Below the pieces are notes generated by a model. It was not told the DNA's origin. It was given only the letters and a program-made list of their open reading frames with translations, and ran no database searches. From AWTP1-18 sp036504515 (GTDB taxonomy: Bacteria > Pseudomonadota > Gammaproteobacteria > Burkholderiales > Rhodocyclaceae): DNA of 64,000 nucleotides. This document shows positions 34,542 through 40,508 of this stretch, piece after piece. A program made the position numbers and the translations under genes. Position 1 is the first letter of the stretch. The number at the start of each line of letters is the position of its first letter. The stretch is from NCBI GenBank assembly GCA_036504515.1, contig DASXVA010000007.1, forward strand, positions 434,001-498,000. The letters are read 5' to 3'.

Positions 34542-36842
34542 TTTGGACTCCATCACCCAGACGCCATCCCAATCCTTACCAGGAGGCTGTTGCTTGAGGT
34601 GCTGGCATCGTTCGCGGTAAATAAGAGCAGCCTTGTCGGCCGGGTTCAGATTTTGTACTTCATCAAAAGCTGACATGGCCTCATCCCAGCGTTGCTGCCG
34701 GTAGAACTGCAGCCCTGATTTGAATTGGCGCAATGCTTCGTTGAGATTCGGGTAGGTTTCTTCGGTGTGGTAATCAAGGATTTCGTAGATGGACACTGGC
34801 TTGGTCTTGCCTTTGACAATGACCACGTCCATTTCTCGGCTGTAGTAAGTGCCCTTGAGTTGCTTGTAGGTGAATTCACTAACAAGAATATGGGCGCCAT
34901 ACTGTTTGCAAGCTGACTCCAGGCGGGCCGCCAAGTTAACACCGTCACCGATGATGGTGTAGTCCATGCGTTTCTTCGAGCCAATATTGCCGGAGACAAC
35001 TTGATCGGTATTCAGGCCAATACCAATATCCACGGGTAACTTGCCATCGGCCACGCGTAGCTTGTTCCATTGATGGAGTTCTTTCATCATTGCAACAGCG
35101 GCACGTACGGCCCGGTCCGTGTCGTCCTCGTGGGGCACGGGAATACCGAATGCCGCCATGATGGCGTCACCAATGAACTTGTCCAGCATCCCTTCTTCGC
35201 GCTGGATGCAGTCCACCATCAATGTGAAGTACTCATTGAGCAAGGCAACCGTGCCTTGGGCACCAAGCTGTTCGGTGATCGTTGTAAAGCTGCGCACGTC
35301 AGAGAAAAGAACGGTGGCCGTAACACTTTGGCCCCCCAGCATCTCTGCACCATTTGCAACCAGTTTGTCGGCAATGCCTGGGTCCATGTAACGGGACATG
35401 GTTGATTTGAGGCGTTTCTCGTTACTGATGTCTTCCAGCAGCAGCATGGAGCCAATGCGTTTCTTTTCGGTGGATTGAAGAGGCAGGACTGTGACGTTAA
35501 CGGAAAGGGGGGCCTCACCAAAAATCAAGCTGGCATCCATCGTCAGTTCGGAAACCTGGCTTGCTCCGACGCGCTGAATCTTTTCCTGAAGCCACGTATT
35601 TGCACCAGCAAAAAACTCGGAGGCCTGTTTTTGCAGGATCGCTTGGGGTTGCGTTCGCAGGATACGAAGGCCGGCCGCATTGCAAGTCACAATCCGTTCA
35701 CTTTCATCCAATGTCACTACGCCATTGGACATGGATTCGAGCATAGCCTCGTTGTAATTTTTCATCGACTGAACGTCGGCAAACAGCTTGGCGTTTTCGA
35801 GGGCTATGGAAATTTGTGCGGTGAACGCACGCAGCCGGGACTCGTCCTCATTGGTGAATGGACCACCACGCTTGTTCAGAACCTGGGTAACACCGATGGT
35901 TTTGCCATGCTTGTTGATGATGGGGACACAAAGGATCGAGCGGGTGAAGTAACCGGTCTTCTTGTCGAAAGCGGGATTGAAACGCAGGTCAGCGTAAGCG
36001 TAGGGAATGTTGATGGACTTGCTCGAGCTGAATACCGCCCCGGCTATGCCCACGTGGTTAGGTAATCTGATCTGCATGGACTCAAGTCCTTGCCCCACCT
36101 CAGACCACAGCTCATTGGACTTTTCGTCATTAAGAAAGAGGGTGGAACGTTCGGCGTTAAGCAAGCGTGTCGCTTCGCCCATAACCTTTTGCAGCAATGA
36201 TCCCAGTTTGATGTCGGCGGTGACCTCAGAAACCACATCAATGAATTCCATCTCCTGACGCCGTATGGCTTTCATACGCTCAATGAACTGCGCGCTTTGC
36301 AAAGCCAGCGTGCCCTGGCTGGTCATGGCTTCAAGAAGGTTAAGGTCTTGCCGGGAAAACTTGCCCGTCCGTTTGTTCAGTGTTTGGGCGACACCGATGA
36401 CTTCTCCCTTAACGGTCTTGATTGGTACACAAAGAATGTTCCGGGTAGTGAAACCGGTTTGTTCATCAATGGACCGGTTGAAGCGATCATCCGAGTAGGC
36501 ATCCTGAATGATCAGGGCTTCACCCGTAGTGAAAACGTAACCAGCGATGCCGCTGTTGTTAAGCAGACGGATTTCCCGCTGGATATTGCCTTGGGCAACA
36601 CGGGAATACAGTTCGTTGCTATCCGGGTCATTGAGGAACAGGGAGCCGCGTTCAGCATTCAGTTCCTGGGTCGTCATTTCTACCAGCGCCTGCAAAACCT
36701 CATCCAGAGTTTCGTAGCCGGCCATGCGGCGGGTAACTTCCAGTAGCAGTTCTGCATGGCGCAGGCGCCGCTTTTGCAGGGCAGATGAGCTTTCTTTTTC
36801 CGTGTCTTTGGTGCTGCGCTTTTCCGGGACAGAAGTACTCAT
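34539..36842 (-). CDS. GAF-GAF-PAS class III adenylate cyclase
   Basis: A 767-aa multidomain signalling enzyme. GAF1 lies near residues 40-190 and GAF2 near 215-365. A PAS-like region (NYNEAMLESMSNGVVTLDES, near 375-480) and a class III cyclase domain near 530-700 follow, then a short TPR-like tail. Catalytic features are visible: VLFSDVRSFTTI, DKFIGDAIMAAFG and YTIIGDGVNLAARLE, with the Lys and Thr positions favouring ATP over GTP. No membrane segment is seen. The start at 36842 overlaps the upstream coiled-coil gene by ATGA, so the two are translationally coupled. Confidence 0.9.
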   Translation of the reverse strand: MSTSVPEKRSTKDTEKESSSALQKRRLRHAELLLEVTRRMAGYETLDEVLQALVEMTTQELNAERGSLFLNDPDSNELYSRVAQGNIQREIRLLNNSGIAGYVFTTGEALIIQDAYSDDRFNRSIDEQTGFTTRNILCVPIKTVKGEVIGVAQTLNKRTGKFSRQDLNLLEAMTSQGTLALQSAQFIERMKAIRRQEMEFIDVVSEVTADIKLGSLLQKVMGEATRLLNAERSTLFLNDEKSNELWSEVGQGLESMQIRLPNHVGIAGAVFSSSKSINIPYAYADLRFNPAFDKKTGYFTRSILCVPIINKHGKTIGVTQVLNKRGGPFTNEDESRLRAFTAQISIALENAKLFADVQSMKNYNEAMLESMSNGVVTLDESERIVTCNAAGLRILRTQPQAILQKQASEFFAGANTWLQEKIQRVGASQVSELTMDASLIFGEAPLSVNVTVLPLQSTEKKRIGSMLLLEDISNEKRLKSTMSRYMDPGIADKLVANGAEMLGGQSVTATVLFSDVRSFTTITEQLGAQGTVALLNEYFTLMVDCIQREEGMLDKFIGDAIMAAFGIPVPHEDDTDRAVRAAVAMMKELHQWNKLRVADGKLPVDIGIGLNTDQVVSGNIGSKKRMDYTIIGDGVNLAARLESACKQYGAHILVSEFTYKQLKGTYYSREMDVVIVKGKTKPVSIYEILDYHTEETYPNLNEALRQFKSGLQFYRQQRWDEAMSAFDEVQNLNPADKAALIYRERCQHLKQQPPGKDWDGVWVMESK

Positions 36843-37408
36843 GGGGTCGTGTCCTGATGGCGGGAGCCTTCCAAGGCTTCCCTGAGCTGGTAAATGGTCT
36901 GGCGTAGTTGCTCTGACTCTTCTGCACAAAGGAGTCGTTCTTTTTGCAGAAGGTTTTCTTTATCAAAAGAGGCGAGTTCCAGTGCCTCTCGTAATGAAGC
37001 GACGGTCGCCTTGAGTTGCCCTATTTCGGCAAGGGAGGTGGCGACTGTCCGTTGTGTCACCGATTCATTTTCCTCTTTTGTCCGCTCAAGCTCATCCCTC
37101 AGTGCGGAGGCCGTTGCCTTGAGCTGGAGGGACTCCTGATGAGCCAGTGCTCTTTCGTGCTGAAGGGCTTTTTCTCGTTCTTGGCTGGCAAGCTCAAGAG
37201 CGTCACGGAGGCTACTGATTGTTGTTTTTAGCTGGGAAATTTCTGTTGCAGCACCTTGCGTGGCATGCAAAACCTGGCTGCGGGCATCGTGGCAGGTTTG
37301 CTCCATGGCCTCTCGCAGTGCCAGTACAGTACGCTTCAAGTCGCGAAGCTCGGCTTTGGCCAAGAAGAGTTCCTGCTCCAGCGGAAGTGCTTCTTCCGAA
37401 TCAGCCAC
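36839..37408 (-). CDS. Coiled-coil protein coupled to adenylate cyclase
   Basis: A 189-aa, highly charged helical protein made of degenerate repeats of the form LK-x-T-x3-LR-(E/D)-x-LE (LKRTVLALREAMEQ, LKTTISSLRDALEL, LKATASALRDELER, LKATVASLREALEL, LRQTIYQLREALEG), spaced 30-40 residues apart. It should be a long coiled coil. The start is a GTG at 37408 behind an AGGGGA site. No known domain is recognised. ATGA coupling to the cyclase suggests an interaction partner or scaffold for that enzyme. Confidence 0.8.
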   Translation of the reverse strand: MADSEEALPLEQELFLAKAELRDLKRTVLALREAMEQTCHDARSQVLHATQGAATEISQLKTTISSLRDALELASQEREKALQHERALAHQESLQLKATASALRDELERTKEENESVTQRTVATSLAEIGQLKATVASLREALELASFDKENLLQKERLLCAEESEQLRQTIYQLREALEGSRHQDTTP

Positions 37409-37446
37409 TTGAGGTTCCCCTGCGCGAATGGAGATGATGGAGGTTG

Positions 37447-37522
37447 TGGTGCCCCGGAGACGAATCGAACGTCCGACCTACCCCTTAGGAGGGGGTCGCT
37501 CTATCCACTGAGCTACCGAGGC
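37447..37522 (-). tRNA. tRNA-Arg (anticodon CCT)
   Basis: A 76-base tRNA with an intact cloverleaf and encoded CCA. The acceptor GCCTCGG pairs with CCGGGGC (one G-U), the D arm is AGCTCAGTGGATAGAGC, and the anticodon loop CTCCTAA reads AGG codons. The T arm has a normal GTTCGATTC loop. Its 5' half is shared with the end of the integrase gene, so the gene is the prophage attachment site. All DNA on its promoter side is prophage. Confidence 0.95.
37478..37522 (-). other. Probable attL core inside tRNA-Arg
   Basis: The last 15 codons of the integrase lie inside the tRNA, ending with a TAG at 37478-37480 just past the anticodon loop. The phage therefore carries a copy of at least the tRNA 5' half, and crossover probably occurs in or near the anticodon arm. 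The partner attR is not in this window. Confidence 0.6.
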
Positions 37523-38548
37523 TGCCTGGGTTTCCTGATTTCCTATGGCGTACTTTGTGGCATTGTTCGCCCAGGAAGCCAAATGGTCCGGCGCCAGATG
37601 TGCATAGCGCAGAACCATATCCATTGTAGCCCAACCACCTAATTCCTTGAGCACGGCCAGAGGTGTTCCGGCTTGCACATGCCAGCTTGCCCAGGTGTGA
37701 CGTAAATCGTGCCAGGTGGTGTTGGGCTCAAATACCTTGTCGTTTTCATCCTTGGGATCGTCTGCAGCAACCCATTGACCAAGGCCGGCCCTGGCCAGGG
37801 CTTTGCCAAAGGCTGTTTTGACTGATTCGACAGGTTTTCCTCGGTAGGTAAAAACGAAATCCTCATGCTGTCCACTAACAGAAGCCAAGGCTTCCATCGC
37901 GTCGTCCGACAGAGGAATGCCAATAGCCTTCCTGGCCTTGGCCTGGGTTGCTTCAACCCACATCACGCGGCGCCCCATATCCACATCGGCCCAGCGTAAT
38001 GAAAATACATTGGCCTGGCGCAATCCTGTGGATACCGCAAACTTGGCCATCGGCTTGATATGGGCCGGAAGGGCTTTATAGAGGCGATCCCACTCAGCCC
38101 GAGTCAGCCAGCGCAATCTGGCATTGCTGACGCTTCTGGTGGGGATTTTGGGTGGCTTGCCGATCTTTTGGGCTTCATGCTCAAGGTTGAGCGCAGCCCT
38201 CACTATCGAGATAGTGCGGTTTGCTGTAGCCGCTGACTTGTCTTCCAGGGCCTCAGCGATATCTGGCCCGGTGATGTCATTGATAGGGCGATCAGGATAG
38301 AGCCGGAGAAACTGCTTAAGGGCGTTTTTTTCGTTCCTGGATCTCGGCTTCTGCTTCAGCCACCGTGTGAGAGCGTCGGAAAGATACGAACCACTGACTT
38401 TCCGATTCCAGAGTTCTGCCTTGAGTTCGTCGTGGATGCGCTGGGCTTCCTTTTTGTCGGATGTTCCAGTAGTGCGTCTAATTCGCTGGCCCCCTTTAGG
38501 TGGCGTGATATAGACGTACCAGATGTCTTCGACTTTGTAGAGCGACAC
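37478..38548 (-). CDS. int: Tyrosine recombinase integrase
   Basis: A 356-aa phage integrase. It has an N-terminal beta-rich arm-binding region, a SAM-like core-binding domain (residues about 55-125) and a catalytic domain. Catalytic residues are visible: Arg in STGLRQANVFSLRW, His/Arg in WHDLRHTWASWHVQ, a late His/Trp in ELGGWATMDM, and the nucleophile Tyr in VLRYAHLAPDHL. The C-terminal 15 residues are encoded inside the tRNA. The start is GTG with an AGGAG site. It integrates and, with a directionality factor, excises the prophage. Confidence 0.95.
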   Translation of the reverse strand: MSLYKVEDIWYVYITPPKGGQRIRRTTGTSDKKEAQRIHDELKAELWNRKVSGSYLSDALTRWLKQKPRSRNEKNALKQFLRLYPDRPINDITGPDIAEALEDKSAATANRTISIVRAALNLEHEAQKIGKPPKIPTRSVSNARLRWLTRAEWDRLYKALPAHIKPMAKFAVSTGLRQANVFSLRWADVDMGRRVMWVEATQAKARKAIGIPLSDDAMEALASVSGQHEDFVFTYRGKPVESVKTAFGKALARAGLGQWVAADDPKDENDKVFEPNTTWHDLRHTWASWHVQAGTPLAVLKELGGWATMDMVLRYAHLAPDHLASWANNATKYAIGNQETQAASVAQWIERPPPKG

Positions 38549-38736
38549 GACTGCTTCTCCTCGATCTTATTCGCCGGGTATTGATCACGAAGGTACTGGG
38601 CCAGATCCACGTCGATGAATCGCCATTCCTTCCCGATCTTTGCACCAGGTATCTCTCCGGCCTTGGCTCTGGCCTGGAGGGTGTTTTTATGCAGCCCCAA
38701 GAAGTCGGCAGCAGCCTGGAGGTCGAGTGTATTCAT
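38356..38736 (-). CDS. HTH (MerR/excisionase-like) protein
   Basis: The N-terminal 62 residues form an excisionase/MerR-type helix-turn-helix (LDLQAAADFLGLHKNTLQAR, AKIGKEWRFIDVDLAQYL), suggesting a recombination directionality factor or regulator of int. The frame then runs 190 bases into int. That part is Ser/Thr/Lys-rich and looks like shadow translation, so the functional protein may be short or the overlap may be tolerated. The ATG at 38736 starts the conserved domain. Confidence 0.7.
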   Translation of the reverse strand: MNTLDLQAAADFLGLHKNTLQARAKAGEIPGAKIGKEWRFIDVDLAQYLRDQYPANKIEEKQSCRSTKSKTSGTSISRHLKGASELDALLEHPTKRKPSASTTNSRQNSGIGKSVVRIFPTLSHGG

Positions 38737-38763
38737 GATTCTTCCATCAGCCCTTGGTTGCAC

Positions 38764-39033
38764 CTACGGTAAAGGCAGCGCCTGATTACCGTTGACTTCA
38801 GCGGCTATGTGTTCGACTAGTTTGTCTGCTTCATCATCGGTAGTGCGGCCAAGCAGGCGCAGCGCTTTATAGCGAGCAATGCACTTTTTGTTGTCTAGCT
38901 GAATGGCAATGTTCTCAGCAATTTTTTGTTGCTTAGCTAGATACTCTTGGCAATATCTGGATTTACCAGACTTTAGCCACGGGTCATCACCGCAGTAGTT
39001 AAGGCAGTCGCAGGCCGGCAGTTTTTTGGTCAC
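38764..39033 (-). CDS. Small phage protein, unknown
   Basis: Not recognised. An 89-aa product with N-terminal cysteines (CDCLNYCGDDPWL, later Cys28) that could bind metal and a helical, charged remainder. The start is a GTG overlapping the previous stop by four bases (GTGA), consistent with translation as part of the tightly packed leftward early operon. Confidence 0.6.
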   Translation of the reverse strand: MTKKLPACDCLNYCGDDPWLKSGKSRYCQEYLAKQQKIAENIAIQLDNKKCIARYKALRLLGRTTDDEADKLVEHIAAEVNGNQALPLP

Positions 39034-39446
39034 GCTATTGCCTCCTGATCGTGACCCTGTTTATTGCACGAGTCTGTCAGCTCGTTGTGGCATTCGGTGA
39101 AGGTTCCACCGCCTTGCCGGCGCCAGAAGTCCTGGGAGACATCAATCATGGCGTGCAAGGTCTGTAGATCATCCTCGGTGGCGGTGATTGCCCCGGTATT
39201 CTCGTAGCGCTCACGAATTTCCCTAACGGTAACGGACGCCATATCAGCCACCATGGTCACGCTGGGTTCGTTGCGTTTATTGGCGCCCAGGGCCAGTAGG
39301 TTCCGGCAGTCGATCAGTACGTCGAGCTGCTCAACGGTCGCTGCGCCTGTTCTCAATCGCAGTAGCGCGGCCAGTTGACTCATTTCATAGGTTGGGTTGA
39401 GTGTCATGGCTACCAGGGTGGGAACGCGGCGTTTTATGCGTCTCAT
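39030..39446 (-). CDS. Phage early protein, unknown
   Basis: Not recognised. A 138-aa soluble, mostly helical protein. A short basic start (MRRIKRRVPT) is followed by a body with TVEQLDVLIDCRNLLALGAN and two cysteines at the C-terminus. The ATG at 39446 overlaps the upstream stop by ATGA and is preferred over the frame start at 39467. Similar proteins of this size occur in int-proximal early operons of betaproteobacterial phages. Confidence 0.6.
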   Translation of the reverse strand: MRRIKRRVPTLVAMTLNPTYEMSQLAALLRLRTGAATVEQLDVLIDCRNLLALGANKRNEPSVTMVADMASVTVREIRERYENTGAITATEDDLQTLHAMIDVSQDFWRRQGGGTFTECHNELTDSCNKQGHDQEAIA

Positions 39447-39697
39447 CCCTTCCTCGCTTTCCACCATTTGAAGGTAGCCATGGCAGCCACAATGCCGAAT
39501 GGTCCGCCAATCAGATAGGCGCCGATCTCGATACCGGTGGCGTCAGGAGCCAGCTTGTAGAGCATGAGCTGGCAAAGGCCGATCATCAGGCTGTTGCAGA
39601 AGGCCATGGCCCGGTGGCCTGAATTGACCACCAGGGACTGCTTGCCGAGAAAAAACACCAGGCTAAAGGTGCTGGCGAGGAGGGCGATGGCAGTCAT
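39443..39697 (-). CDS. Small phage membrane protein
   Basis: An 84-aa protein with two or three hydrophobic segments (ALLASTFSLVFFLG, FCNSLMIGLCQLMLYKLA, AYLIGGPFGIVAAMATF) and a basic C-terminus WWKARKG. No known family is recognised. It overlaps both neighbours by ATGA, so it is a genuine operon member. A superinfection or envelope role is possible but unsupported. Confidence 0.62.
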   Translation of the reverse strand: MTAIALLASTFSLVFFLGKQSLVVNSGHRAMAFCNSLMIGLCQLMLYKLAPDATGIEIGAYLIGGPFGIVAAMATFKWWKARKG

Positions 39698-39996
39698 GCC
39701 AGCACCTCCCGGGCTATCTTGACCTTGATGCCGACACGGTGCGCCAGGTGCATTTCCAGGTGGGCGCCGTTGGAGTCTTCCCAGCCGTCGATCAGCACCA
39801 GGCCGTCGCAGTCGAGTAGCTCTTTTAAGTCGAGGCGTAGGCAGGCGTGCCAGTCAGCACCTTCGGGCACCTGGATCTCGGCGGGATTCACCACCTCGTA
39901 GCCTAGGTCGCGAAGCCTTGCGGCTTCGGCATGGAAGGCGGGGAAGTTATGCTCGGGAAGGCCTGACATGGGGCCGCTGATGTAGATGCGCTTCAT
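39694..39996 (-). CDS. DUF4406 nucleoside deoxyribosyltransferase-like protein
   Basis: A 100-aa DUF4406 protein. It begins MKRIYISGPMSGLPEHNFPA, the nucleotide-binding start typical of the nucleoside 2-deoxyribosyltransferase-like fold, and has the conserved DGLVLIDGWEDSNGAHLEM. Such proteins are common in phages and may act on modified or free nucleotides; no activity is proven. It lies next to a predicted dNTP hydrolase, which supports a nucleotide-pool role. Confidence 0.85.
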   Translation of the reverse strand: MKRIYISGPMSGLPEHNFPAFHAEAARLRDLGYEVVNPAEIQVPEGADWHACLRLDLKELLDCDGLVLIDGWEDSNGAHLEMHLAHRVGIKVKIAREVLA

Positions 39997-40508
39997 GCAG
40001 TTTCCCCGGTGCGGTCATGCTCGATGGCGGTGTCCGCCGGCGCTGTTCGCCAGTCTGGCCAGTTGCGCCCCTCATTCTTGGTCTGCTTGGTGGAGATCGC
40101 GGTGGCGATCTGCTCGGGGGTTGCCCCACTGCGCCACGCGCCATCGAGCGCGAGCAGGATGACATCAACCCATTCGCTTAGATCGCCGCCGCTGTCGCGG
40201 ACCTCGATGAGTTCCTTGGTGATGTGGTCGGTGACGCCCTTGAGGCGCGCGCCTGGGCCGAAGGTTCGTTCAGAGAATTCCCGTTGCCGGTGCAGGTGGG
40301 CGATCAGATCGAAAGCAGCGGGTTCTCCGTTGATGGCAAGGTTGTCATCAACTTCAGTGTCGCCGATGTAGTTTCCGCCCTCATCGGGGTATTCGGAGCA
40401 GTAGGCCAGCAGTCCGCGCGCGTAGTCCGCAATTGTGACTTCGCAGTCGTGGCCACCAAAGAACTCGACCAGCGCCTTAGCCTGGCGCAGTGTGATGTTG
40501 ATGCTCAT
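39993..40508 (-). CDS. DUF550-type dATP/dGTP pyrophosphohydrolase
   Basis: A 171-aa protein. Residues about 80-171 match the phage DUF550 (dATP/dGTP diphosphohydrolase, MazG-like) domain: FSERTFGPGARLKGVTDHI, KELIEVRDSGGDLSEWVDVI, LALDGAWRSGATPEQI and the terminal AIEHDRTG. Acidic residues in KELIE and DLSEWVD are the expected Mg2+ ligands. The N-terminal 75 residues are an unrecognised addition. The ATG at 40508 overlaps the ParB-like stop by ATGA. It probably adjusts host nucleotide pools during phage replication. Confidence 0.82.
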   Translation of the reverse strand: MSINITLRQAKALVEFFGGHDCEVTIADYARGLLAYCSEYPDEGGNYIGDTEVDDNLAINGEPAAFDLIAHLHRQREFSERTFGPGARLKGVTDHITKELIEVRDSGGDLSEWVDVILLALDGAWRSGATPEQIATAISTKQTKNEGRNWPDWRTAPADTAIEHDRTGETA

